Shown one piece after another: positions 1 through 7,650 of a DNA stretch of 64,000 nt. The translations under genes and the position numbers were made by a program. The first letter of the stretch is position 1, and each line of letters starts with the position of its first letter. Source of the DNA: Streptomyces capillispiralis (GTDB taxonomy: Bacteria > Actinomycetota > Actinomycetes > Streptomycetales > Streptomycetaceae); NCBI RefSeq assembly GCF_007829875.1, contig NZ_VIWV01000001.1, forward strand, positions 6,170,501-6,234,500, given 5' to 3'. A model generated the notes under the pieces. The model was given only the letters and a program-made list of their open reading frames with translations, did no database searches and was not told the origin of the DNA.

Positions 1-442
1 CCATCACGATCCAGAACTGCGTCCAGCCCAGCCGGGTCAGCCCGCGCCGGTACGGCTTCTGCGAACGCGCCGCGATGATCGCCCAGCCGACGGCGGCGCA
101 CAGCACGTAGGTCAGCAGGCGGTTGCCGAACTCGATGATGCCGTGCAGGCCCATCTCTCTGGTCGTGGTCAGTGAGTCGTCGGTGCACTTGGGCCAGGTC
201 GGGCAGCCGAGGCCGGAGCCGGTCAGCCGCACGGCACCTCCGGTGACCACGATGACCACCGCCATGACGAGGGCGGCGAGGGCGGCCCGCCGGACGGTCC
301 GGGGATCCGGCGTCCAGCGTGCGGCGATGAAGGCGAGCGGGTTGCGCACGGCGGCTGCGGCGTCCGAGCGGGTCACGTTTGGCACGCGTCCCATCGTAGG
401 CGTCCGCTTGTGCACGCTTTCACGAGGGTCCGTCCCGGCCAT
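1..442 (-). CDS. ctaA: Heme A synthase CtaA/COX15, N-terminal part (truncated by window edge)
   Basis: The visible 147 residues are the N-terminal part of a CtaA/COX15 protein, the membrane enzyme that oxidises heme O to heme A for aa3-type cytochrome oxidase. A first membrane segment (LAALVMAVVIVVTGG) is followed by the family pattern VRLTGSGLGCPTWPKC, with the Cys pair typical of actinobacterial CtaA, then HGIIEFGNRLLTYVL, which carries a conserved heme-binding His and the E-x-x-N-R motif. The reading frame is open to the window edge, so the C-terminal two thirds lie outside. ATG at 442 is six bases after the stop of the upstream ABC permease. An in-frame ATG at 394 is an alternative start. 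The close spacing suggests co-transcription with the ABC exporter. Confidence 0.85.
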   Translation of the reverse strand, partial: MAGTDPRESVHKRTPTMGRVPNVTRSDAAAAVRNPLAFIAARWTPDPRTVRRAALAALVMAVVIVVTGGAVRLTGSGLGCPTWPKCTDDSLTTTREMGLHGIIEFGNRLLTYVLCAAVGWAIIAARSQKPYRRGLTRLGWTQFWIVM

Positions 443-448
443 GACGCC

Positions 449-1219
449 CTACTCCCAGCGGAAGAACTTTCCGGCCGCCGCGAGCCCGGCGACCGCCCAG
501 ACGGCGAGGATCCCGAGGCAGCCCCACGGCATCCCGGCCCCGTCCTTCAGGACGTCCCGCAGCCCCTCCGACAGCGCGGAGATCGGCAGCAGGCCGAGCA
601 CGTCACGGGCCGCGTCCGGGAACTCCTCCAGCGGGACCACCACCCCGCCGCCCACGAGCAGCAGCAGGAACACCAGGTTGGCGGCGGCGAGCGTCGCCTC
701 GGCCTTCAGGGTGCCCGCCATCAGCAGACCGAGCCCGGAGAAGGCGGCGGTGCCGAGGAGCAGCAGCAGGAACACCGCGAAGGGGTTGCCCCGCGGGGAC
801 CAGCCGAGCGCGAGCGCGATCACCGTGACGAGGGCGACCTGGAGGACCTCGGTGACCAGCACCGACAGCGTCTTCGCGGTCATCAGTCCCCAGCGCGGCA
901 GCGGTGAGGCGGCCAGCCGCTTCAGCACGCCGTAGCGGCGCTCGAAGCCGGTCGCGATGGCCTGCCCGGTGAACGCCGTCGACATCACCGCGAGCGCGAG
1001 GACGCCGGGGGCGAGGAAGTCGACCGCCTCGCCGTCGCCGGTGTCCACGACGTCCACGGTGCTGAAGAGCACCAGCAGCAGCGTGGGGATGACCACGGTC
1101 AGCAGCAGCTGCTCGCCGTTGCGCAGCAGCATCTTCGTCTCGAGCGCCGCCTGCGCGCCGATCATGCGGGCCAGGGGAGCGGCCCCCGGCCGGGGGGAGT
1201 GGGTGCCGGTGGCCGTCAC
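449..1219 (-). CDS. ABC-2 type transporter permease
   Basis: A 256-residue integral membrane protein with about six hydrophobic segments and the ABC-2 membrane architecture (DrrB-like): a first segment after LLRNGEQLLLTVVIPTLLL, a cytoplasmic loop with FERRYGVLKRLAASPLPR, and late segments ending near AVAGLAAAGKFFRWE. It should form the channel of an exporter with the ATPase encoded immediately upstream; its GTG start overlaps the ATPase stop in a GTGA junction, so translation is probably coupled. The substrate cannot be read from sequence. The gene sits directly before ctaA, as in other streptomycetes, and this conserved linkage may hint at a role in cytochrome oxidase or heme biogenesis, but the same family also exports drugs and lipids. 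Confidence 0.85.
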   Translation of the reverse strand: MTATGTHSPRPGAAPLARMIGAQAALETKMLLRNGEQLLLTVVIPTLLLVLFSTVDVVDTGDGEAVDFLAPGVLALAVMSTAFTGQAIATGFERRYGVLKRLAASPLPRWGLMTAKTLSVLVTEVLQVALVTVIALALGWSPRGNPFAVFLLLLLGTAAFSGLGLLMAGTLKAEATLAAANLVFLLLLVGGGVVVPLEEFPDAARDVLGLLPISALSEGLRDVLKDGAGMPWGCLGILAVWAVAGLAAAGKFFRWE

Positions 1220-2139
1220 GCGCGCAGCTCCTTGCCGGTGAGCTCCAGGAAGACGTCTTCGAGGGTGTGCCGCTCGACCGAGATCCGGTCCGGCATCACC
1301 CCGTGCTGCGCGCACCAGGAGGTGACGGTGGCGAGCAGCTGGGGGTCGACCTTGCCGGTGACCCGGTACGAGCCCGGGGCCACCTCGGTGGCCGAGGAGT
1401 CGGCGGGCAGGGCCTTGAGCAGGGCGGCCACGTCCAGACCCGGCCGCCCCGAGAAGCGGAGCGTGTTCTCGGCGCCGCCCCGGCACAGCTCCTCGGGGGA
1501 GCCCTGGGCGATGACCCGGCCGGCGTCGATGATCGCCACGTCGTCGGCCAGTTGCTCGGCCTCGTCCATGTAGTGGGTGGTGAGGATGACGGAGACGCCG
1601 TCGGCGCGCAGGTCCCGCACCAGGTCCCAGGTGGCGCGGCGGGCCTGCGGGTCGAGGCCGGCGGTCGGCTCGTCCAGGAACACCAGCTCGGGACGTCCGA
1701 CCACGGCCATCGCCAGCGCGAGCCGCTGCTGCTGGCCGCCGGAGAGCCGCCGGTAGGCGGTGCGGCCGCAGGAGCCGAGTCCGAGCCGCTCGATCAGCGC
1801 GTCCACGTCCAGCGGGTGCGCGTGCAGCTTCGCCACGTGCCGCAGCATCTCGTCCGCGCGGGCGCCCGAGTAGACGCCGCCGGACTGGAGCATCACCCCG
1901 ACGCGGGGCCGCAGCGCCGCGGACTGGCGCACCGGGTCGAGGCCCAGGACGCGCACGGTGCCGGAGTCCGGCCGCCGGTACCCCTCGCAGGTCTCGACCG
2001 TGGTCGTCTTGCCCGCCCCGTTGGGGCCGAGCACGGCGGTCACGCCCTGCCGGGCCACCAGGTCGAGGCCGTCCACCGCGGTCTTCTTTCCGTACCGCTT
2101 CACCAGGGCCTGGACCTGGACCACGGGCTCGCTTCGCAT
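1216..2139 (-). CDS. ABC transporter ATP-binding protein (DrrA-type exporter subunit)
   Basis: A 307-residue nucleotide-binding subunit. Walker A is GPNGAGKT (residues 38-45), the ABC signature LSGGQ is at 132-136, Walker B LVFLDE is at 152-157, and the switch histidine is in LTTHYMDEAEQL near 189. The C-terminal extension after residue 220 ends in RHTLEDVFLELTGKELRA, typical of DrrA/CcmA-like exporters. It energises the permease encoded by the overlapping downstream gene. The ATG lies 31 bases from the end of the AAC(3)-like gene upstream on the same strand, so read-through transcription is possible. Confidence 0.92.
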   Translation of the reverse strand: MRSEPVVQVQALVKRYGKKTAVDGLDLVARQGVTAVLGPNGAGKTTTVETCEGYRRPDSGTVRVLGLDPVRQSAALRPRVGVMLQSGGVYSGARADEMLRHVAKLHAHPLDVDALIERLGLGSCGRTAYRRLSGGQQQRLALAMAVVGRPELVFLDEPTAGLDPQARRATWDLVRDLRADGVSVILTTHYMDEAEQLADDVAIIDAGRVIAQGSPEELCRGGAENTLRFSGRPGLDVAALLKALPADSSATEVAPGSYRVTGKVDPQLLATVTSWCAQHGVMPDRISVERHTLEDVFLELTGKELRA

Positions 2140-2170
2140 GGGTCACGAGTCTAGGGAGACGAGCCGGGGG

Positions 2171-2983
2171 TCAGATCCTGGGGTGCCGGAACTCCTCCTC
2201 GCGGGGCCGGTGCACCGCCAGCCACCGCTCGGCGTAGGCCACCGCCTCCGCCACCGGGAACAGCCGCGCCTCGGCCGCCCCGACCCTGCCGCGTACGACG
2301 GGACGGTCCCGTTCGAAGTCGTACCCCAGCTCGTCGAAGCGCTCCGAGGTGATCGACACCTCCGTCACCGTCTCCCAGCCGCCCGGACCGGGGCGGCCCA
2401 CCGCGACGCGCGGGGAGGGGACGCGGTACTCGGCGAGGTGGAAGCTGGTGCAGCTGTCGTACCCGGCGCCGAGCAGCAGCACCCGCGCGCCGGTGCGCTC
2501 CAGCTTCGCCAGCGGACTCCGCTCGCCGAGCCGGCAGTCGGCCGCGTGCCCGTCGACGATCTCCGCCGCGCGGGGGCCCACCGCGGCGAACGACGTCTGC
2601 GGGTGCGCGCTGCGCCGTGCGCCCGGCCAGGTCCGCACGGTCTCCGGGATCACGCCGACCCCGTGCGAGGGCGTGGTCAGCGGGTCGTAGGCGGGCATGG
2701 TGGCCCGGATGGTCTCCCACCACTCCTCGGGCACCGGCGGTGCCTGCCACACGGCCGGGTCGGAGAGGCCGCCGGTCTGGGTGGGGACCACCAGGGTGCC
2801 GTCCGGGCCCAGCGCGTCGAGCAGCGCCCGGACGACCGTGACCGGCCCGCCGTTGACCCAGCCCAAGGAGCTGAGCGAGGAATGCGCGAGAAGGGTCTCA
2901 CCCGGCCGGACGCCGCGGGCGCGCAGCTGCGCGGTGAGACTGCCGAGGGTGACAAGAGGGCCGGTCGGAGGGGGTGTGGGCAT
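2171..2983 (-). CDS. AAC(3)-family aminoglycoside N3-acetyltransferase-like protein
   Basis: A 270-residue member of the antibiotic NAT (AAC(3)) family, acetyl-CoA-dependent enzymes that acylate an amine. Visible family motifs are LLAHSSLSSLGWV (residues 31-43), the middle block RSAHPQTSFAAVGPRA (about 124-139), and GAGYDSCTSFHLAEYRV (about 172-188), the AAC(3) pattern of G-x-S-x-H-x-A-E. I chose the ATG at 2983 because translation there begins MPTPPPTGPLVTLGS just before the conserved fold; a longer frame to 3037 runs into the sufR control region. The gene is divergent from sufR and shares its upstream region. Many chromosomal family members do not confer aminoglycoside resistance, so the natural substrate is open. 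Confidence 0.8.
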   Translation of the reverse strand: MPTPPPTGPLVTLGSLTAQLRARGVRPGETLLAHSSLSSLGWVNGGPVTVVRALLDALGPDGTLVVPTQTGGLSDPAVWQAPPVPEEWWETIRATMPAYDPLTTPSHGVGVIPETVRTWPGARRSAHPQTSFAAVGPRAAEIVDGHAADCRLGERSPLAKLERTGARVLLLGAGYDSCTSFHLAEYRVPSPRVAVGRPGPGGWETVTEVSITSERFDELGYDFERDRPVVRGRVGAAEARLFPVAEAVAYAERWLAVHRPREEEFRHPRI

Positions 2984-3025
2984 GGTCCGGCAGTGTCCCG
3001 CACGCCGTCGTCCGACGCCACCGGA

Positions 3026-3037
3026 TTGATCGATCAA
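3026..3037. promoter_or_regulatory. Perfect 12-bp palindrome TTGATCGATCAA
   Basis: The sequence TTGATC-GATCAA reads identically on both strands and lies in the divergent promoter region between the AAC(3)-like gene and sufR, 43 bases upstream of the former's ATG. It could be an operator for either gene; no factor can be named. Confidence 0.35.
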
Positions 3038-3058
3038 AGATCGTTTCCGCAGGTCAGA

Positions 3059-3072
3059 TTAGGTCTACCTAA
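3059..3072. promoter_or_regulatory. Palindrome TTAGGT-CT-ACCTAA, iron-box-like half-sites
   Basis: Two 6-bp arms, TTAGGT and ACCTAA, are perfect inverted repeats around CT. The same half-sites flank the actinobacterial DmdR/IdeR iron box, but that box is 19 bp with a 7-bp spacer and here the spacer is 2 bp. The location, 73 bases upstream of the sufR start, would suit an iron-responsive input to the SUF operon. The link to DmdR is an inference and the short spacing argues against a canonical site. Confidence 0.4.
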
Positions 3073-3131
3073 GTGATGCAGCGCACCTTCGGGTCGATCG
3101 GGCGCGGCTTGCCCGGCTCGGATGAATTACG

Positions 3132-3145
3132 CAACAATGGCGTTG
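3132..3145. promoter_or_regulatory. Candidate SufR operator CAAC-N6-GTTG
   Basis: CAAC-AATGGC-GTTG matches the palindrome that I recall being reported for SufR of Streptomyces avermitilis (CAAC-N6-GTTG). It ends on the first base of the proposed sufR GTG start codon, so bound SufR would sit at the transcription or translation start and repress the whole operon autogenously. The match is direct; the factor assignment rests on memory of the literature and on the adjacent sufR gene. Confidence 0.65.
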
Positions 3146-3867
3146 TGAAAAACGGCGCACGATCAACGGAGCCTCCCAGCGAGGAGCTGGCGACCGGAGA
3201 GCGGTCCACCCGCAACCGGGTCGCCCGTTCCATCCTGGACCACGGCCCCTCGACCGTCGCCGAGCTGGCCGAGCGCCTCGGGCTCACCCAGGCGGCCGTC
3301 CGCCGGCACCTGGACGCGCTGGCCGCGGACAACGTGGTGGAGGCGCGCGAGCGGCGCGTCTACGGCGCGCGCACGCGCGGGCGCCCGGCCAAGGTGTTCG
3401 CCCTGACGGACTGCGGACGCGACGCCTTCGACCAGTCGTACGACCAGCTCGCCGTGGACGCCCTGCGCTGGATCGGTGAGCGGGAGGGCGGCAGCGACGC
3501 GATCGCCGCGTTCGCCCGCGCCAGGATCGCCGCCCACGCGGAGGCCTACCGCGAGGCGGTCGAGGCCGCCGCCCCCGACGAGCGGACGGAAGCCCTGGCC
3601 AAGGCCCTGAGCGCGGACGGGTACGCTGCAACCGCGCGCAGCGCACCGGTCGGCGAACAGCTCTGCCAGCACCACTGCCCGGTCGCCCACGCCGCCGAAC
3701 AGTTCCCGCAGCTGTGCGAGGCCGAGACGGAATTTTTCGCCGAGCTTCTCGGTACGCACGTACAGCGGCTGGCGACGATCGCGCACGGCGACGGCGTCTG
3801 CACGACGTTCATCCCCAAGATTTCCCACAACGCATCTGCAAGCACGTCCGGGAGGAACCCCGCATGA
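3145..3867 (+). CDS. sufR: SufR, [4Fe-4S] winged-helix regulator of the SUF operon
   Basis: A 240-residue regulator with an N-terminal winged helix (about residues 22-75, [24 protein letters not shown]) and a C-terminal cluster-binding site C174-x3-C178-x12-C191 (LCQHHCP then QLCE), the three-cysteine arrangement of actinobacterial SufR. Holo-SufR represses the suf genes; loss of the cluster under oxidative stress or iron limitation relieves repression. I chose GTG at 3145 because it directly precedes the conserved domain; the frame stays open back to 3073. Its stop overlaps the sufB start (ATGA), so it is the first gene of a translationally coupled operon. Confidence 0.9.
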   Translation: MKNGARSTEPPSEELATGERSTRNRVARSILDHGPSTVAELAERLGLTQAAVRRHLDALAADNVVEARERRVYGARTRGRPAKVFALTDCGRDAFDQSYDQLAVDALRWIGEREGGSDAIAAFARARIAAHAEAYREAVEAAAPDERTEALAKALSADGYAATARSAPVGEQLCQHHCPVAHAAEQFPQLCEAETEFFAELLGTHVQRLATIAHGDGVCTTFIPKISHNASASTSGRNPA

Positions 3868-5285
3868 CTCTCCCCACGGAGACTGCCCACCCCGAGCTGG
3901 AGGGTCTGGGCAAGTACGAATACGGCTGGGCCGACCGTGACGAGGCCGGTGCGGCGGCGCGCCGCGGCCTGAACGAGGACGTCGTCCGGGACATCTCCGC
4001 CAAGAAGGACGAGCCGGAGTGGATGACCAAGCTCCGCCTCAAGGGCCTGCGCCTGTTCGAGAAGAAGCCCATGCCGAACTGGGGCTCCGACCTCTCCGGC
4101 ATCGACTTCGACAACATCAAGTACTTCGTGCGCTCCACGGAGAAGCAGGCGGAGTCCTGGGAGGACCTGCCCGAGGACATCAAGAACACCTACGACAAGC
4201 TGGGCATCCCCGAGGCGGAGAAGCAGCGCCTCGTCGCCGGTGTCGCCGCCCAGTACGAGTCGGAGGTCGTCTACCACCAGATCCGCGAGGACCTGGAGGA
4301 GCAGGGCGTCATCTTCCTGGACACCGACACCGCGCTCAAGGAGCACCCGGAGCTCTTCAAGGAGTACTTCGGGACCGTCATCCCCGTCGGTGACAACAAG
4401 TTCGCTTCGCTGAACAGCGCCGTGTGGTCCGGCGGCTCCTTCATCTACGTCCCGCCGGGCGTGCACGTCGAGATCCCGCTCCAGGCCTACTTCCGGATCA
4501 ACACCGAGAACATGGGCCAGTTCGAGCGGACCCTGATCATCGTCGACGAGGGTGCCTACGTGCACTACGTCGAGGGCTGCACCGCCCCGATCTACAAGTC
4601 GGACTCGCTGCACTCCGCGGTCGTCGAGATCATCGTCAAGAAGAACGCCCGCTGCCGCTACACGACCATCCAGAACTGGTCGAACAACGTCTACAACCTG
4701 GTCACCAAGCGCGCCGTGGCCTACGAGGGCGCGACCATGGAGTGGGTCGACGGCAACATCGGCTCCAAGGTGACGATGAAGTACCCGGCCGTCTACCTGA
4801 TGGGCGAGCACGCCAAGGGCGAGACCCTGTCCATCGCCTTCGCCGGCGAGGGGCAGCACCAGGACGCGGGCGCCAAGATGGTCCACATGGCCCCGAACAC
4901 CTCGTCCAACATCGTCTCCAAGTCGGTGGCGCGCGGCGGCGGCCGTACCTCCTACCGCGGTCTGATCGAGATCGGAGAGGGCGCCCCGGGCTCCAAGTCC
5001 AACGTGCTCTGCGACGCCCTGCTCGTCGACACCATCTCCCGCTCGGACACCTACCCCTACGTGGACGTCCGTGAGGACGACGTGTCCATGGGCCACGAGG
5101 CGACCGTCTCCAAGGTCTCCGAGGACCAGCTCTTCTACCTGATGAGCCGCGGTCTGAGCGAGTTCGAGGCGATGGCGATGATCGTGCGCGGCTTCGTCGA
5201 GCCGATCGCCAAGGAACTGCCGATGGAGTACGCGCTCGAGCTCAACCGGCTGATCGAGCTCCAGATGGAAGGCGCGGTCGGCTAA
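3864..5285 (+). CDS. sufB: Fe-S cluster assembly scaffold protein SufB
   Basis: A 473-residue SufB, the scaffold subunit of the SufBCD complex on which Fe-S clusters form. The sequence is near full family length and shows the SufB/SufD beta-helix core, including [17 protein letters not shown], the block [20 protein letters not shown], and the C-terminal helices beginning [25 protein letters not shown]. The frame is uninterrupted, with no intein in this copy. The ATG is preceded by GGGAGG and overlaps the sufR stop. It partners SufD and SufC encoded downstream. Confidence 0.97.
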   Translation: MTLPTETAHPELEGLGKYEYGWADRDEAGAAARRGLNEDVVRDISAKKDEPEWMTKLRLKGLRLFEKKPMPNWGSDLSGIDFDNIKYFVRSTEKQAESWEDLPEDIKNTYDKLGIPEAEKQRLVAGVAAQYESEVVYHQIREDLEEQGVIFLDTDTALKEHPELFKEYFGTVIPVGDNKFASLNSAVWSGGSFIYVPPGVHVEIPLQAYFRINTENMGQFERTLIIVDEGAYVHYVEGCTAPIYKSDSLHSAVVEIIVKKNARCRYTTIQNWSNNVYNLVTKRAVAYEGATMEWVDGNIGSKVTMKYPAVYLMGEHAKGETLSIAFAGEGQHQDAGAKMVHMAPNTSSNIVSKSVARGGGRTSYRGLIEIGEGAPGSKSNVLCDALLVDTISRSDTYPYVDVREDDVSMGHEATVSKVSEDQLFYLMSRGLSEFEAMAMIVRGFVEPIAKELPMEYALELNRLIELQMEGAVG

Positions 5286-5343
5286 GCACCAGCGCCGTTC
5301 CGTCAAGCCCCTTACGCAAAGGAAAGCGAGCACTACGACAGCC

Positions 5344-6564
5344 ATGGCTGAGGCTCAGAACTCCCCCGCTCTCGGTTCCACTCGAGCGGGGGGACCCCCA
5401 CCGGTGGGCTCCACCACCGCCGGCTCGATCGCGGTGGCCGCCGAGTCGACCGTCGCCACCCGCATGAGCGCGCCCCCGTCCTTCGACGTGGCGGACTTCC
5501 CCGTCCCCCACGGCCGCGAGGAGGAGTGGCGGTTCACCCCGCTGGAGCGGCTGCGCGGTCTGCACGACGGCACCGCCACCGCCAACGGCGAGGGCGTCAA
5601 GGTCACCGTCGAGGCGCCCGAGGGTGTCGTCGTCGAGACCGTCGGCCGCGACGACGCGCGGCTCGGCCGCGCCGGTACGCCGGTGGACCGCGTCGCCGCC
5701 CAGGCGTACTCCGCCTTCGAGCGGGCCTCGGTCGTGACCGTGCCGAAGGAGACCGTCCTCACCGAGCCGGTCCGCATCGCGGTGCACGGCGAGGGCGGCA
5801 CCGCCTACGGCCACCAGGTGATCGAGCTCGGCGCCTTCGCCGAGGCCCTCGTGGTCATCGACCACACCGGTGACGCGGTGCTCGCCGCCAACGTCGAGTA
5901 CGTCCTCGGCGACGGCGCCAAGCTGACCGTCGTCTGCGTCCAGGACTGGGACGACAAGGCCGTGCACGTCGCCCAGCACGACGCGCTGGTCGGCCGGGAC
6001 GCCACCTTCAAGTCGGTCGTCGTCACCTTCGGCGGCGACGTCGTCCGGCTGCACCCGCGCGTGACGTACGCCGGTCCCGGCGGCGAGGCCGAGCTGTACG
6101 GCCTGTACTTCACCGACGCCGGCCAGCACCAGGAGCACCGCCTCCTGGTCGACCACAACGTGCCGCACTGCAAGTCCAACGTCGCCTACAAGGGCGCGCT
6201 CCAGGGCGACGCCGCGCACGCCGTGTGGATCGGTGACGTGCTCATCGAGGCCAAGGCCGAGGGCACCGACACCTACGAGATGAACCGCAACCTGGTCCTC
6301 ACCGACGGCGCCCGCGTCGACTCCGTGCCCAACCTGGAGATCGAGACCGGCGAGATCGTCGGCGCCGGACACGCCTCCGCGACCGGACGCTTCGACGACG
6401 AGCAGCTCTTCTACCTGATGGCCCGCGGCATCCCGGAGCAGGACGCCCGCCGCCTGGTGGTCCGCGGCTTCTTCGCCGAACTCGTCCAGCAGATCGGCGT
6501 CCCGGACATCGAGGAGCGCCTGCTGGCCAAGATCGAGGAGGAGCTGGAGGCGGCGGTCTCATGA
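5344..6564 (+). CDS. sufD: Fe-S cluster assembly protein SufD
   Basis: A 406-residue SufD, the SufB paralogue of the SufBCD scaffold complex. The body begins at FPVPHGREEEWRFTPLERL (about residue 50) and ends with the SufB/SufD helix block DEQLFYLMARGIPEQDARRLVVRGFFAEL. The first 40 residues are atypical: the part encoded by 5361-5416 (AGGPPPVGS and neighbours) derives from a dispersed hairpin repeat that has entered the coding sequence in frame. A second in-frame ATG at 5464 (MSAPPSFDVADF) could be the ancestral start. The gene follows sufB after 58 bases and overlaps the Rieske gene by ATGA. Confidence 0.95.
   Translation: MAEAQNSPALGSTRAGGPPPVGSTTAGSIAVAAESTVATRMSAPPSFDVADFPVPHGREEEWRFTPLERLRGLHDGTATANGEGVKVTVEAPEGVVVETVGRDDARLGRAGTPVDRVAAQAYSAFERASVVTVPKETVLTEPVRIAVHGEGGTAYGHQVIELGAFAEALVVIDHTGDAVLAANVEYVLGDGAKLTVVCVQDWDDKAVHVAQHDALVGRDATFKSVVVTFGGDVVRLHPRVTYAGPGGEAELYGLYFTDAGQHQEHRLLVDHNVPHCKSNVAYKGALQGDAAHAVWIGDVLIEAKAEGTDTYEMNRNLVLTDGARVDSVPNLEIETGEIVGAGHASATGRFDDEQLFYLMARGIPEQDARRLVVRGFFAELVQQIGVPDIEERLLAKIEEELEAAVS
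5361..5416 (+). repeat. Streptomyces-type dispersed hairpin repeat inside sufD
   Basis: CCCCCGCTC (5363-5371) pairs perfectly with GAGCGGGGG (5384-5392) around a 12-base loop, followed by GACCCCCACCGGTGGG. I recall very similar sequences (a C-run, GCTC, a loop, CGAGCGGGGGGACCCCCA) as common intergenic repeats in Streptomyces genomes. Here the element lies inside the 5' end of sufD and is translated in frame. Confidence 0.6.
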
Positions 6565-6878
6565 CCTTCCGACGCGCCTGCGGGCTGAGCGAGCTGGAGG
6601 AGGACACCCCGAAGCGGGTGGACCTCGACGGCACGCCGGTCTCCATCGTGCAGACCGAGGGCGAGGTGTTCGCGATCAACGACATCTGCTCGCACGCGAA
6701 CGTCTCCCTCTCGGAGGGCGAGGTGGACGACTGCCACATCGAGTGCTGGCTGCACGGCTCGCGTTTCGACCTCCGTTCCGGCAAGCCCGACGCCCTTCCG
6801 GCGACGCGCCCCGTCCCCGTATACCCCGTAAAGATCGAAGGGGACGACGTGCTCGTCTCCCTCACCCAGGAGTCCTGA
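6561..6878 (+). CDS. Rieske-type [2Fe-2S] ferredoxin in the SUF operon
   Basis: A 105-residue single-domain Rieske protein of the NirD/non-heme ferredoxin type. The [2Fe-2S] ligands are visible as C43-x-H45 (CSH) and C62-x2-H65 (CWLH) inside the block CHIECWLHGSRFD. It has no signal peptide and should be cytosolic. It overlaps sufD by ATGA and lies seven bases before sufC, so it is made with the SUF machinery and probably supplies electrons to, or accepts a cluster from, the assembly complex. That role is inferred from position. Confidence 0.9.
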   Translation: MTFRRACGLSELEEDTPKRVDLDGTPVSIVQTEGEVFAINDICSHANVSLSEGEVDDCHIECWLHGSRFDLRSGKPDALPATRPVPVYPVKIEGDDVLVSLTQES

Positions 6879-6885
6879 GGCACCC

Positions 6886-7650
6886 ATGGCAACGCTTGAA
6901 ATCCGAGACCTGCACGTCACCGTCGAGGCCGACAACGCCACGAAGGAGATCCTCAAGGGCGTCGACCTCACCGTGAAGCAGGGCGAGACGCACGCCATCA
7001 TGGGCCCGAACGGCTCCGGCAAGTCGACCCTCGCCTACTCGCTGGCCGGTCACCCCAAGTACACGATCACCGGCGGCACCGTCACCCTCGACGGCGAGGA
7101 CGTCCTGGAGATGTCCGTCGACGAGCGCGCCCGCGCCGGCCTGTTCCTCGCCATGCAGTACCCGGTCGAGGTCCCCGGTGTCTCCGTCTCCAACTTCCTG
7201 CGCACCTCCGCCACCGCCATCCGCGGCGAGGCCCCCAAGCTGCGCACCTGGGTGAAGGAGGTCCGCGAGGCCATGGAGCGCCTCAACATGGACCCCGCCT
7301 TCGCCGAGCGCAACGTGAACGAGGGCTTCTCCGGCGGTGAGAAGAAGCGCCACGAGATCCTCCAGCTCGAACTGCTCAAGCCGAAGGTCGCGATCCTCGA
7401 CGAGACCGACTCCGGCCTGGACGTCGACGCCCTGCGCGTCGTCTCCGAGGGCGTCAACCGCGTCCGCGAGTCCGGTGAGGTCGGCACCCTGCTGATCACG
7501 CACTACACGCGCATCCTCCGCTACATCAAGCCCGACCACGTCCACGTCTTCGCGGCCGGACGGATCGCCGAGTCCGGCGGCCCCGAGCTCGCCGACAAGC
7601 TGGAGGCCGAGGGCTACGAGGCCTACACGAAGGGTGGCGCATCCGCGTGA
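6886..7650 (+). CDS. sufC: Fe-S cluster assembly ATPase SufC
   Basis: A 254-residue cytosolic ABC-type ATPase that drives SufBCD scaffold remodelling. Walker A is GPNGSGKST (40-48), the signature FSGGEKKR (148-155) is the SufC-specific variant, and Walker B is VAILDE (168-173), followed by TDSGLDVDAL. The switch histidine is in LITHYTRIL. It has a good upstream purine run (GTCCTGAGG) and ends in a GTGA overlap with sufS. Confidence 0.97.
   Translation: MATLEIRDLHVTVEADNATKEILKGVDLTVKQGETHAIMGPNGSGKSTLAYSLAGHPKYTITGGTVTLDGEDVLEMSVDERARAGLFLAMQYPVEVPGVSVSNFLRTSATAIRGEAPKLRTWVKEVREAMERLNMDPAFAERNVNEGFSGGEKKRHEILQLELLKPKVAILDETDSGLDVDALRVVSEGVNRVRESGEVGTLLITHYTRILRYIKPDHVHVFAAGRIAESGGPELADKLEAEGYEAYTKGGASA

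Noticed and set aside
449-2146. A 565-codon frame suggesting an ATPase-permease fusion
   Set aside because: The first half is Arg/Gly/Pro-rich shadow of the ATPase gene in another frame; only the part from 1219 is a real permease.
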